Shown here: piece by piece, positions 51,758-62,699 of the stretch
How positions within the stretch are numbered: position 1 is the first letter of the stretch
Layout of the letters: each line of letters opens with the position of its first letter
From: Nannochloropsis salina CCMP1776
Lineage: Eukaryota > Sar > Eustigmatophyceae > Eustigmatales > Monodopsidaceae
DNA length: 64,000 nucleotides
Direction of reading: 5' to 3'
Assembly: GCA_004565275.1 (NCBI GenBank)
Contig: SDOX01000011.1
Span: 80,724-144,723, forward strand
The notes under the pieces: generated by a model
Database searches by the model: none
What the model saw: only the letters and a program-made list of their open reading frames with translations
Told to the model about the DNA's origin: nothing
Translations under genes and position numbers: made by a program

Positions 51758-52747
51758 ATGAAAAATCTCTGCTGCAATGTTGCATTTTCAATGCTTGGCT
51801 TGGTCATCGGCCAGAGTGGAGCTTTTTTGAGCCCTCTACCTTCCCAAAAGCTCCTGTCTACGTCATCCCTCTCCCGGACTCGTCATGCGTACTCCTTGGT
51901 TATGGGGTTGGATGTGACCTCGACACTGGACATCTTGCAGCACACCGGAAATACACTGTTGGCGTACACAGACGACACAAAGCCGACTCTGAACGCTGAG
52001 ATCATCGGTGTCAGCTCCATTGGCGTCTTTGCTGGTCTTGCGGGCATCTTTGCGTTGCTGACCAAGAACTTGAAGAACAAAAACTTTGCCTTCACCCTTT
52101 CTGAAGATGAGCAAGCGGCAGTGGATGCAGTGGAAGCTTTGTATGATCCTAAGGAGGAGGATTTGGCTCTAACTGAGGCCGGCACGGTGGGGTTTGTCAG
52201 GAGAAAGCAGCTTGCCGAGAAGGCGAAGGAATCGTACCAACAGGGGAGGGATGACCGCGAGGTGCGCGACAAGACGCTTTACTACGCAGAAATCGATTTA
52301 GCCTTCTTGGCAGTCTTGCTTGGAGCATCAAAGCCATCTGGAAGCGGGGTATTCTATGACCTGGGATCGGGCGTGGGACGGGCAGTCCTGGGAGCCGCCA
52401 AGCTCGCACGGTGGAAGAAAGCCATCGGAGTAGAATACCTTGGAGGTTTACATAAAGAGGCGATTAAATACGAAGGGAAGTTCAAGCGATTGAGGGGATC
52501 CCCAACTCAACTTGTCAACAAAGATTTCGTAGACGTCGACTTGTCGGATGCGGAGGTTGTGTTCATTTACGCCACTAAATATTCGAGGGACATCGACGAC
52601 GTTTTGGCCACAGCGCCAGTAGGTGCTCGCATCATTAGTTTGGATCGACGTCTGAACGCACGACAATATAAGTTGCTGAAGACAATTGAGGACCCCAGGG
52701 GGGATTTGCAGCTAGTCTTCGGATACGTGTATGAAAAGACGGCGTAA
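51758..52747 (+). CDS. plastid-targeted DOT1-like SAM-dependent methyltransferase
   Basis: Single exon of 329 residues from the ATG at 51758. The N-terminus is a signal peptide (MKNLCCNVAFSMLGLVIG) followed by QSGAFLSPLPSQ, which fits the ASAFAP-type motif with Phe used for import into secondary plastids. The catalytic part follows from about residue 190: motif I VFYDLGSGVGRAVLGAAKL, then GVEYLGGLHKEA, and LVNKDFVDVDLSDAEVVFIY. These match the fold and spacing of DOT1 (histone H3-K79) methyltransferases, but the protein is small and predicted for the plastid, where there are no histones. Other class-I methyltransferases cannot be excluded. A hydrophobic stretch (SSIGVFAGLAGIFALL) near residues 85-100 may be a membrane span. 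Substrate unknown. Confidence 0.75.
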   Translation: MKNLCCNVAFSMLGLVIGQSGAFLSPLPSQKLLSTSSLSRTRHAYSLVMGLDVTSTLDILQHTGNTLLAYTDDTKPTLNAEIIGVSSIGVFAGLAGIFALLTKNLKNKNFAFTLSEDEQAAVDAVEALYDPKEEDLALTEAGTVGFVRRKQLAEKAKESYQQGRDDREVRDKTLYYAEIDLAFLAVLLGASKPSGSGVFYDLGSGVGRAVLGAAKLARWKKAIGVEYLGGLHKEAIKYEGKFKRLRGSPTQLVNKDFVDVDLSDAEVVFIYATKYSRDIDDVLATAPVGARIISLDRRLNARQYKLLKTIEDPRGDLQLVFGYVYEKTA

Positions 52748-53817
52748 ATTGATCACAGAGTGCAGGAGATCGGGACGTGTGGGAACCGCAACAAAGTTTT
52801 TCTAACACACAAATTCAAAGAATTGATTGGTTTTAACAAGACAAACATAATGTATGAAATACGCTTCTTGTCCTTGCTTGGCTTTCCTTCTGCCCCGTCG
52901 AAATGCGTGAAGGTTCTTATCTACAAAAACATGATTTGTGAAATACCTCTCGTTTCTTTTGCCACTTCGAAATGCGTGAAGGTTCTTTTCTACAAGTGTA
53001 TGGTTTATGAAACGTAGTGTTTGTCCGTTTTGTGTTTTTTCTGTTGCCACTTCGGAATGCGTGAGGATTTTTCCATGGAAAAAATAAATACAACCGTGCT
53101 AGAGTCACGTGATAGCCATACCGTCACTCGCTACCTTTTATTTTGCACGCTTCGACAATTTCACAACATGTCTACAACTTTCCAACCACCGAGCCAAACA
53201 AAAATCTCACACAACACGGAGAAAAATCCCAAACAGGGTGACATCCTGGTGTATGTGTCGCTCATAGCGTCGTCCAGGCGAGCGTCCTGTCACGGCATGA
53301 GATAGCCACGTACTGAAGATCTGAACGGGGCACTGCAACCCACTTGGCCACCCACATAGAAAGTCAACAAACCGCACTTTCCCCCAAACATAACCGAAGA
53401 CATGAAGCATGTCTTTGTCTTGCCTGCATATCAGCATTGAGTTGGGAAGGGCGATGGGTGCGGCACATGTTTTTGTGGGTCATAGCTGCGTCCTGTCGAT
53501 CTCTTTTTCTTGCTCGTCATCACGGGAGGGGACGACGCGGTACTTATCATGTGCTTGCTGTGGCGTTTCTTTTCATGCCTGTTTTTTCAAAGAGGACAAG
53601 ATGTTTGACCTCATTCTCTGCAGTATACGTACGTTCAAACACAGATAAGACAAGCCTTCAAGTCGATTTCCAGGTATCACTAATTTGGCACCTACTTGCC
53701 TGATCTACAATCGCTTGTCCTCCCCCGTCCGCCCCCCGATCTCCACTAGCCGGGCCAACCCCTCTTCAAACCCTTCTCGTTTTACGAATCCATCGCTGTA
53801 GAATCTCCAGTCTAAGC
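52748..53817. other. spacer with a three-copy repeat
   Basis: About 1.07 kb between the methyltransferase stop and the KCS start. It contains the degenerate repeat at 52850-53085. The frame at 53344-53703 is hydrophobic in places but lacks a recognisable domain or a good start context. Confidence 0.4.
52850..53085. repeat. three-copy degenerate direct repeat, unit 70-85 bp
   Basis: The core AATGCGTGAAGGTTCTT occurs after 52900 and 52970, and a diverged form (AATGCGTGAGGATTTTT) after 53055. Each copy is preceded by a CCACTTCG-like block and by TGTGAAAT/TATGAAA. It lies just 3' of the methyltransferase gene and is non-coding. Confidence 0.75.
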
Positions 53818-55789
53818 ATGGGTGAACTAAATAGACGCCACATTCATGCCTCCTCCTCCTCCCTCGCCTCGTCCACCTCGTCCTCACCCCCTCCCACCCC
53901 CACCGGATTACGACACGCTGTCTCCTCCTCTTCCTTGGCAGGCTCCGCGGGTGGTCTTTCCTACGAAGACCACTTGTCAGCATCCTCATACCGTGCCCGA
54001 CCTTCCCGATTCCTGAAATTGGTGAACTGGTGGCACATGATCTCTGTCTACTTCCCTGCCATCCTCTACGCGCTAATTGCCATCCTGGTCGCCCAGGTAT
54101 TCATCGACGTGTCAGACCATGGGCGCGAGATCAAGGTATGGACATGACCATCGCGCGAAAAAAACCCTAGTCAAGCGTGTCGAAGGCAGAGTAGAGGGAG
54201 GCTTCCCATGCCAGGCTTTCACCCCTCTCCACCGGTCCTGCTCCCCGTTGACCCCTCCCTTCCATTCCCCCCCTCTGCCCCCTTTTAGGAATTCGTGCAC
54301 ATGGTTGAATCGGTCAAGACTGTTGGCCTATCGCTCCTCATGAAAGTCACACCGCTCTTCATCCTTGGCCTGTGGTGGGCGACGCACCGGCATCGGCCCA
54401 TCTACCTGGTCGACTTCGCGACGTACAAGCCCCCGCCCTCGTGGAAAGTCTCCCAAGCAGACGTCTTGGAAATCATGCGCAGGAAAGGCTGTTTTACCGA
54501 GAAATCGTTGGAGTTCATGGAGCGGATCTTGCAGAATTCTGGGACAGGGCCCAGCACGGCCTGGCCTCCTGGAATTTTGAAGCTGTTGCGGAGGGAAGGA
54601 AACGGAGAGGGGGAGGCGGGAAAGGAAAGAAATGGAGGAGTGGAAGAAGATCCGAATGGCGAAGTGGTGGCGGATCAAACGGAGGAAGGGGCGCGGGAGG
54701 AGGCGCAGGCGGTGATTTACGGGGCGGTGGAAGATGTGTTGGCCAAGGCGGGGATACGCCCTCGGGACCTCGACATCCTAATCATCAACTGCTCCCTCTT
54801 CTCCCCCACCCCTTCCCTCTGCGCCATGGTCACCCACCACTTTCAAATGCGCCAGGACATCCTCTCCTTCAATTTGTCGGGCATGGGGTGTTCGGCAGGT
54901 CTGGTCTCCATCGATCTGGCCAAACGCCTCCTCGAGTCCCGGCCGCGCTCTCGGGCTCTCGTCATCAGCACCGAGAACCTCACGCAGGCCTTTTACCATG
55001 GAAACAACCGGGCATTCCTCCTGCAAAACACCTTGTTTCGATGCGGGGGTGCGGCTGTATTGCTCTCGAACCGGGTCCAAGATGGCCTCCGGGCCAAGTT
55101 CAAACTCTTGCACGTCGTCCGGACGCAGGTAGGGAGGGAGGGCGGGAAGGAGGGCGAGAAGGAGGGCGAGAAGGAGGGCGAGAAGGAGGGCAGGATGCGT
55201 AATTGAGAACTAATCCTCGTTTTCTATGGTGCAGGGCACGGACAAGCATTCCTACGACGCCGTTTACTCGACCCAGGACGAGGAAGGGGAGAAGGGCGTG
55301 CGTTTGTCAAAAGAAATCGTCAAGGTGGCGGGGCGGTTGATGGAGAAGAATCTGACGGCCATAGGGCCCAAGGTCCTCTCTTTGGGCGAGATGGGCAAAG
55401 CGATGGTGACCCTGGTGGCCCGGAAAGCGGCCCATGCGCTGCGACGCGCCTGTAAAGCCCGGGGGTGGTCGCGGTTGCAACGCGCCGTGCCTGAGGTCAA
55501 AGTCTACACTCCGAATTTCTCGAGATGCGTCGATTTCTACTGCTTGCACGCGGGGGGCCGGGGGGTCTTGGACGGCATCGAGAAGAATTTGCAGCTCCTC
55601 CCGGAGCATTTGGAGCCTTCCAGGATGACCCTGTACGATTACGGAAACACCTCCTCGTCGTCCATTTGGTATGAAATGGAATACATTTGCGAGAAGATGG
55701 ATTTGCGTCGGGGCCAACGGATCCTACAAGTCGCGTTTGGAAGCGGCTTCAAGTGCAATAGTGCAGTATGGGTCTCGTTGCATGTCTAG
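53818..55789 (+). CDS. 3-ketoacyl-CoA synthase (FAE1/KCS-type elongase)
   Basis: Three exons, 53818-54135, 54289-55128 and 55235-55789, 570 residues (ATCAAG|GTATGG, TTTTAG|GAA, ACGCAG|GTAGGG, GTGCAG|GGC). KCS condenses malonyl-CoA with acyl-CoA in the first step of very-long-chain fatty-acid elongation in the ER. Two membrane spans (VYFPAILYALIAILVAQVFI and LLMKVTPLFILGLWWA) precede the catalytic part: FATYKPPPSWKVS, ILIINCSLFSPTPSL, the catalytic Cys in NLSGMGCSAGLVSIDL, the His in LHAGGRGVLDGIEKNL and the Asn in YGNTSSSSIWYEM. GSGFKCNSAVW closes the fold. All triad residues are present. The Ser-rich N-terminus and a Glu/Gly-rich insert before the nucleophile are extra. Products may feed cell-wall lipids or algaenan (inference). 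Confidence 0.93.
55131..55200. repeat. GGGA and GGGCGAGAAGGA minisatellite in KCS intron
   Basis: Immediately after the GTAGGG donor at 55129 come GGGA units and four near-identical 12-bp units of the form GGGCGAGAAGGA. Another G-run at the 5' end of an intron. Confidence 0.85.
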
Positions 55790-56414
55790 AATACGCCCAG
55801 ATATGTGCTTGGCCTTCGATGCTCTCTCGTTAGGGTGCACCCATTCCCCCCTATAAACCAGCACCCCGCCTGGTGTCAGGGACGTGAAGGCATACCCATT
55901 TAGAGAACATGGGGAGACTACTCGGATGGACAGCGCTTGTACAAGTGTGTGAATGTGCGGAGGAGCCGATCAAAAATTGGACTGAGGTTAGAAGAGAGCG
56001 TAAGGATGGAGGGAGGGCGGGGACGACTGTGGTGAAAGAAATGTGGTAGTGTCCCGTGTCCGAATACGAATATCCGTAGATGTGGGTGTCTGTTTGTGTC
56101 CGTGTAGATGGTAGTATGTTTCCCTCTTCCTCGTGTGGGTGCGTCGACTCCAACATAATTTCTTTTACCTTAGCCATCGACGGTTCGTACCTAGTGTTAT
56201 TGAGAAATTAGCAGCTGTCTGAGGAGTACATACATTACTTTGTCAGTAAAATTAAGAGAAGAAAAGAGTAAGAAAGGAAAAAGTCGACTAGTGACGGACG
56301 ATGTCGTGGAGCCTCGGTTACCCTAACATTTTGGCTTTCGTATGTGCTTCAGCTTCCGCATGGTCTAGTCAAAAACCTTTTCCCTTCGCATCTCCTTGCC
56401 CCTTTCCTCCATCC
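55790..56414. other. convergent 3' spacer, no gene supported
   Basis: This interval contains the 3' flanks of KCS and of the TauE-like remnant. AT-rich in part. No feature recognised. Confidence 0.35.
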
Positions 56415-57025
56415 TCACTCACACAACCGCCCGAATGCCCTGGCCGCCTCCGGATTTTCTACCAAACGTACGCTTGCCTGTAGACCCATTGTGAAAGTGC
56501 TCAACGTGATGACCGCAGCGATGCTTAGCATGGACAAGACCTGCCTCAGCTTTCCCCCCAACGTCCTGGTCGCTGCCCAATTTGTCGCAAAAGTGACAAT
56601 CCCTCCAAAGCCGAACAAAGCGAGGCCGTAGTGCACGGGCATAGAGCCAAACAAGGAGAGAGCCAGGCTGGAAGAGGCGGAGGTGAACATCACTATCTGC
56701 GCGACAGTGCCAGACACCACAGTTGGAGGGGTCTCTAGCATCCGCCATCCTCTTGAACTACATTTATGGAGCGTGATACTGTTTGATAGGAAAGAAAGCT
56801 ATACAGCACTACTAAAATTACCTCAAGAACCACTCCAGGCAATAATTTATTGGCGAAAGAGCCGAACACGGAACCAAAGATGACAACAGGTTCAAAGAGC
56901 AATATCAAATCCCAAGCAATTAGAGGCCTGTCCACGTAAGGGTTCCGTGTTTGACTGGCAAACCAAACATTTGCGATGACACCGCCAAGAATGGTCGCAT
57001 TAGCTAGTGCCACGGCCTCTTTCAT
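56415..57025 (-). pseudogene. TauE/SafE (sulfite-exporter-like) transporter remnant
   Basis: Two pieces on the minus strand in different frames. Piece A (57025-56735) reads EAVALANATILGGVIANVWF, PLIAWDLILLFEPVVIFGSV and LEVILVVLYSFLSY, which matches helices 2-3 of TauE/SafE proteins (compare the PLIDYDLALL region in plants). Piece B (56741-56415) reads TVVSGTVAQIVMFTSASSSL, VHYGLALFGFGGIVTFATNW and SMLSIAAVITLSTFTMG, matching the last helices. The N-terminal GGGxxxP helix and the middle third of the fold are absent, and the pieces abut with a frame change, so this looks like a degraded or internally deleted copy. Alternative: a gene whose other exons I cannot see. The family moves sulfite or organosulfur anions. 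Confidence 0.5.
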
Positions 57026-57935
57026 GTGGAAGTGGAGGAAACTTCTTGCTGGTCACGCATAAGGTCTTATTTGTCGGGAACGTATGGGAACATAAATCGT
57101 TTCCCTCACTCCCTGATGGCTCTTGGGTGCGCTTTTTGCTTCAATCAACATTTCTTCTTCTAACTTTGTTGTCGTTGATCTAATGCATAATAACAGGCAC
57201 CCCAAGCTGTTCAAAGATGCCTAAATCAAATTGCTGGTTTCAACCACTTCCAAATTCTTCGGTAGTGGGTGCCTCTTAGTCTCGCATTTATGGAAAACGA
57301 CTTCAAGCAGTGTAATCCGGATACCACCATGGCTAAGCAATGGATTCCAAACCGGTTTGCTTGCACAAAGAGCCAAAGTAACATTAAATAACAGGGGTTT
57401 AAAGATGGTGTGAGCTCGCAAGGGAACTTTGCTGTCAAGCACCAGTCGAGGATTCAGTAAGTCTCAACGGAAAACTTCGGGTCTCATGTCTTACAACAAA
57501 CCAAAATATTTCTTGATATAAAAGCTATACATTGAGTCGTGACTAAATACGAGGAAACAGAACATCTGGCCATGTGCCCCGTTCGGCTGCCACCCGCATG
57601 CTCCGTCTTTGTGTGTTTTTGAGTGACGACGGGACGAAGGATTGAGATGTCAAGCCTGATGCCTTCATCGCACCAATAAGAATTTCCTTCTAAAAGTGAG
57701 AAGTCAAATGAAGGGGCGAGGACACGGATGAAGCACCCCCTTCTCTGAGTTGGTCCAAAGTAAAGAATGGCTTCAACATGTACAGCCTCCCTTCCCAAAA
57801 AGCATGGCCTCAGCGCCTGAGATCGTTCCCCAATACATTGTGCGTTGCCCGCATATACAGCCCAAATCCACACTATCGCCTCCTCCGGCCTCCTTCCACG
57901 CCCGCGCCTGCCCGCCCCTGTCCCCGACCGCCTGA
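57026..57935. other. spacer, no gene supported
   Basis: AT-rich interval upstream of the TauE-like remnant and downstream of MAK16. I looked on the minus strand for the missing first TauE helix and did not find it. A minus-strand frame at 57484-57873 is unremarkable. Confidence 0.4.
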
Positions 57936-59251
57936 CTACGATCCTCCTACAGTCTCCAACCCTGCCGCCTCCTCCTCGTCCTCGTACTCGATCTCCACGT
58001 GCGGGTACGACGGTTTCTTCCCCTTCTTCGGTTTCTTAAGGTGACTGCGACCCCCCGTCTTCCCCTCTCCGCCTTCCTCCCCCCCCCGTCCCCGCTTGTT
58101 CCCCTTGGCCTCTGCCCTCAACACCGCCTTTGCTTTCACTTCGTCGAAGTCCTCCTCCTCTTCCTCCAGCAGATACGAAGCCCCGTCCTCCATATCTTCC
58201 TCCTCCTCGAAGTCCCCTGTTACGAATTCCCTTTCCTCCTCCTCCTCCTCCTCCTCTTCACTCTCCTCCTCCTCTTCCCCCTCCACGTACTCCTCCTCCT
58301 CCTCCTCCTCCTCCTCCTCCTCCTCCTCTTCGTCTTCTCCCTCCTCGTCCAACACCTTGTGATAGGTCGTTTCGGGGAAATTGTAGATATCTCCGTAGGT
58401 CCCTTGCCGCAGACGAGCCAATAACTCCTTCTCGATATTTTGCTCCAGTTTCGCCGCCGCCAGCGCCTTCGCCTCCCGCTTTTTCTCTCGGCGATCCACC
58501 TGGTGCAACCCCGCGAAAAAAATTGACAGGTTCTCGTTTTAGTGAACGCTACCTCCCGTACATGGTCTCGGTTTGGCCTCCGGCGGCCTCCTCCCTTCCG
58601 TCCTCTCTACCTCCCTCCCTTCCCCCGTCCTTGCCGTACCTTCTTGTGAATGCCGACTAGCTTTGGCTTGTTCGCCTTCAGCTTCAATTTACGCATACGG
58701 ATCAAGTACTGGTGTATTTTGGTCAAGCGCTGCTTGTTACGATGCTGCAAGTACTTGGGAAAATACTCCAATTCCTCCGACACTTTTTCCAGGGCCTTGG
58801 CATAATTGCTGGGCAGTCGAATCTTCTCCCACAATTTGGCGGGGGTATGGGCGCGTTCAGCAGTCTTAAGCAACAGGTAGCAGTGCCCTTCCTCCTCCCG
58901 GATGGTAGCGTAACGGCTGTTTGCTAACGGACAGGCGGAACGGAGGCAGAGGCCCGTCACGTTGTAGGGGTTCCGGCAAAAGGTGTGCTCTTTGGCATTG
59001 AGTCTAAGGGGTGGTAAGGGCGTTTGTTCATTGAGAAAGGAGGAAGCTTGAGGGAAGGAGAAAGGGCGATATGGCGGAAAAGGGGAGGGAAGGTGGAGGC
59101 AAGACCGTCATGACCGTGGCGGAAAGGCAACAAGGCAAAACCCGGGTGAAAAAACACGCACAGGTGCCATTGAGGTCGTTACGTACTTAGATTTGAAGGA
59201 GCAAAACTGATGGTTGATGATTTGCCAGATGATCTCGTCGGGAGCGCTCAT
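57936..59251 (-). CDS. MAK16: MAK16 ribosome biogenesis protein
   Basis: Three exons on the minus strand, 59251-59187, 59003-58640 and 58499-57936, 330 residues (TCTAA|GTACGT, CCTTAG|A, AAGAAG|GTACGG, CACCAG|GTG). The conserved start reads [18 protein letters not shown], then [20 protein letters not shown] with the metal-binding cysteines, [53 protein letters not shown] and [20 protein letters not shown]16 is a nucleolar factor of early 60S assembly with RPF1. The acidic C-terminal half is a long Glu run encoded by a GAG/GAA microsatellite at about 58210-58340, followed by a basic Lys/Gly-rich end. Family identity is firm. Confidence 0.95.
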
Positions 59252-60228
59252 GGCTACCGATAAAGTGGTGCTGGCACGGCTTTTAATCTACGGTACAATC
59301 TGCTGGCACGAAATGCTTTCGTAGATGCCTTTCGAACCTGAAATGTTGTATTAGAAAGCAAAGGGGATGAAGTGATTAGCTGAGTTAAATGGGGACGCAG
59401 GCATACTGTGGTAGTACGAAATACTCAAGGCTCCTATAGGGGTACTATAACGCGAGAGCCTGCAGTGAAAGGAAGTGCTTCCTAGTCTGGACGTCAAACG
59501 CCTTTAAATCACAAAAAGATGGCCACTTCTCATCCATAAGAGATCTTGTAGATGTCACAGGACGCCTTTTTATGTAATTGAAAAAAAATGAATGCCTGAA
59601 AAGGAACAAGAGGCAACCAATAGCCTAGCCAGCGGTTAGATATCCTGCATTAGGCCCTAATGAAGGGACAGGTCATGACTCCTCCCACACGTCGTACGAA
59701 TAATTTTACCGTCAACGACCTGTACCCAAACTTGTGCACGGGTGTGCCCAGTAGAGTGGAAAAGGTGCCTGGCAATACTCATGGAGAGGGTCTTTGTCGG
59801 CCCACGGCCACACGAGTCATGTTTGAGGCGAGCTGGAGAGGGATGGTGTAAAGCGAGGGGTCTGACAGAGGTAACGTTCCCTGCTCCCTCATTCACCGTG
59901 CACGCATCAAAATGTACAAGGACAGTGAAGAAAATGTTGTCATGGTGGTTTTTAAGTCCTTCTTTACATGCTTTTTGCTACAGCTAGTGCGTGTGGGAGC
60001 TCCTTCCGACCTCCTCTCCCTGTGCGTGGTTGCTACCCGAGTATCCAATCAGGGCGCAAGTCCGTGAATGACCTGGTGCGACATAAAAAGCAGAACACTG
60101 AAGCATCCGAGAACGATCAGTGTACTGTCTTTTTATGAGTCAGCATCTTGCACGTGGGGAGGCTGACTTTGTCATGTGGATGCACAGGTCTCTCATTATC
60201 TTTCTTCCTCCCTGCCCTCTCAGAGACG
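59252..60228. promoter_or_regulatory. divergent spacer
   Basis: About 980 bp between the MAK16 and zinc-ribbon/RRM starts. AT-rich. No defined motif recognised. Confidence 0.35.
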
Positions 60229-62006
60229 ATGGTCAACTCAAGTCGCATAATAAATGGGGCCCTCTTCCTCGCTTTTGTGGTTACTTTGACACAAGGATAT
60301 CACTTCCCGTCCACGACACGAAGTTTGCAGCGGAGGTGCATGAGAAGTGTGTCCCGCTACCATGCCGCAGGTAAGGGTTCTCCAGACTATCACGGCGGTA
60401 TCTGCTAAAGTCACACTCATGGGATCCATTTTCACATCGGGAGGATGAATCCGCGTTAATATGACGGCTGCAGCGAGTTGCCTGTACGCTCCTGCAAATC
60501 GTTTTGCATTCTCTATCCCTCCACTGCACCCCTACCAGGCACCCATCCTGATCCATCACGCTTCGGCCGCCTTTCCTCCCCCCGATCCCCTCACCCACCC
60601 TCAGGAAAACCCCGAGCCCGCCACAGCCTCCTTCCTATGCCTTCATCCATCTCCGACTTCCTGGACGACACGGCCGACGTGGACAAGGAGCCCCGGCCTT
60701 CGCCCGCGGCCGCTGTGGGAGTGGGTGACGCGGCCCCGAAAAGCGACCCAAACGTGCAATATTTCGTGCGGTGCGGGCGGTGCAACGCTGCCTACGCCGT
60801 GGGCGCGGACTTGGTCCGTCCTGAGGGGGGGAGGGTCAAGTGCGAGGTGTGTGGACACACCTGGTTCCAAGCTTCCAACCGGCTGCAGGTCCTGAGCCCA
60901 GGCTATGTGCTCAAGGTGGGTGGGAGGGAGGGATGGAGGGAGGGAGGGAGGGAGGGAGGGAGGGAGGGAGGGAGAAATGGATTGAGGGTGCCGGAAATGC
61001 TCGCACTGGGACAGTGTCTGGATGGAGGACTGGAAAGGGTCGAAGAAATAGAGAAAAGGAAGGGAGGGAGAAGTGTCGCGTCAGCGGCGGGCGTGAGCAA
61101 GGCGGGGGATATGCAGCGTCCTCCCTGGAGCTTGTGCCTTTTCCCCTCCCATGACCTTTCCTGTCTACTCCCACGCAGGACTACCCGGAGGATCTGAAGG
61201 AAAAAGTGGCGGAGAACGTCCGGAATAACAAGCACCCCCTGGACACGAGCGCGGCCAAGGGGGCCATCTCGGTCTTTGTCGGCAATTTGCCGTTTTCGGT
61301 GCGTGCGACAAGGGAGGGAGGGAGGGAGGGAGGGAGGGAGGTGTCGAACCCAGGGTGATTCGCGCGGGTCGGCTTCTGCTGCCCGCGCGCTGGGGATGGT
61401 GCTCCACTCTGACGGTGGGTTCCCTCGGGAGGAGGACCTGATTGTGCTCGTCGGCAGCGCGGATTTTGCTAGCAGAAGCGTAACCTTCCCTATCTTTCCT
61501 TATTCTTCTCCCTTTCAGATGGCGGAGGCGGACGTGCAGGAAATGTTCAGCGAGCACGGGGGCGTGGTGTCTGTCACCATCGTCAAGGACCAGCTCAACC
61601 GCTCCAAGGGCTTCGGCTTTGTCGAGGTCTGTCAAATGTGCCGGGGGGGGGGAGGAATGGGGTGCTCTGTCCCCTTAGAGTACAGGGCCCTGGCCAGGGC
61701 GGGGGATGATGGAGATGGAAGAGAGTGATGAGCCGGGAAGAGTCGCGAGTATAAGATGGATGTAACTCCTGTGTTCCCTCAGCCTCCTTTTTTTCGTTTC
61801 TTTTCAATCCTCCCATGGCCCCGTGCGCACAGATGGCGGACAAGGAAGAAGGCGAGCGCGCCATCGCCGCCTTGGACGGGAGGGAGATGGACGGGCGGCC
61901 CATTAACGTGCGACTGGGGACCAGCAAAGCCCAACCCAGGATGCGCAAGGAGCGGACGCAGATGAAAAGGGTGGGCGGAGGGGGAACGGGAGGCAGCGAA
62001 GAGTGA
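60229..62006 (+). CDS. MJ0042-type zinc-ribbon plus RRM protein with plastid-type leader
   Basis: Five exons, 60229-60370, 60605-60915, 61179-61298, 61519-61626 and 61833-62006, 284 residues, in phase (GCCGCAG|GTAAGG, CCCTCAG|GA, CTCAAG|GTGGGT, CACGCAG|GAC, TTTTCG|GTGCGT, TTTCAG|ATG, GTCGAG|GTCTGT, GCACAG|ATG). A signal peptide (IINGALFLAFVVTLTQG) then YHFPSTTRSLQRR suggests import into the secondary plastid. Residues about 85-120 form a bacterial-style MJ0042 zinc ribbon: VRCGRCNAAYAVGADLV and VKCEVCGHTWFQ, with four cysteines in two CxxC pairs. The last 110 residues are an RRM: RNP2 ISVFVGNLPF and RNP1 SKGFGFVEM. A role in plastid RNA metabolism is inferred. Introns 2 and 3 begin with (GGGA)n. 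Confidence 0.82.
60920..60974. repeat. (GGGA)n microsatellite at 5' end of intron 2
   Basis: Thirteen or so GGGA units start four bases after the GTGGGT donor of the zinc-ribbon/RRM gene. The next intron has the same at 61311-61341. Confidence 0.9.
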
Positions 62007-62699
62007 TAGAGGGAAAGTTTCGTGATGTAGGTGGGATGTAAGGAGGCTGGAACGAGGAGGGGCAGCGCGAATGTGAGGGGGCACGCGAATGTGAGGCAAG
62101 GAAGACGGAGGGGAAGGACGGTGGCAGTGGGAAGTACACCAGATGGGGGAAAAGGAAGTAAATGGCTGTTTGGGGGCACGTGCTGGGTGTAAAGTGTGCC
62201 TTTTGTCGACGAGAGAGACATGAATGTGAGAGGCACATTTATGCAATAAATAAACATTCCCATTTTTCTGCATGGTTGTGAACTAGTGGTCTCTCCGTGT
62301 TTCGACGGGTGCCGCCGGAGTGGCACAACACTTGTCTTACAAAGCAATCCTTTCACCGCTTCAAAATGCAAACAATTTGTGACCTCCAGTTACCACAGTA
62401 CCGACAGGCATGCGTGAAGACGTGTGCATGCTTCTGTTTTGGGGACCTGTATATTATTGAACGGGACGGACGTTGTCGACGTGTGCGTTCGCCAGAGGGC
62501 AACTTGCCCTTCCGTCCCCGTTCATGACTTGCTCGTAGAAGTGTTTACACGCATCCCCACCAGCGTGTGTCCACACCGGGCAGTTTCGAGACCCATTCAA
62601 AATAGGATTCATGTTCTCGCACCCTTATTTGTGGCCACCAGCCTGACTTTCCCCCGTCCCATCCCCCTACCCTGCACGCAGGGAGTTCCCAGGCCCACC
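62007..62699. other. spacer with poly(A)-signal-like sequence
   Basis: The sequence GCAATAAATAAAC at about 62242 is a plausible polyadenylation signal for the zinc-ribbon/RRM gene. The rest should include the promoter of the TBC gene. An acceptor-like CCCTGCACGCAG at about 62680 may mean the TBC gene has an upstream 5' exon. Confidence 0.4.
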
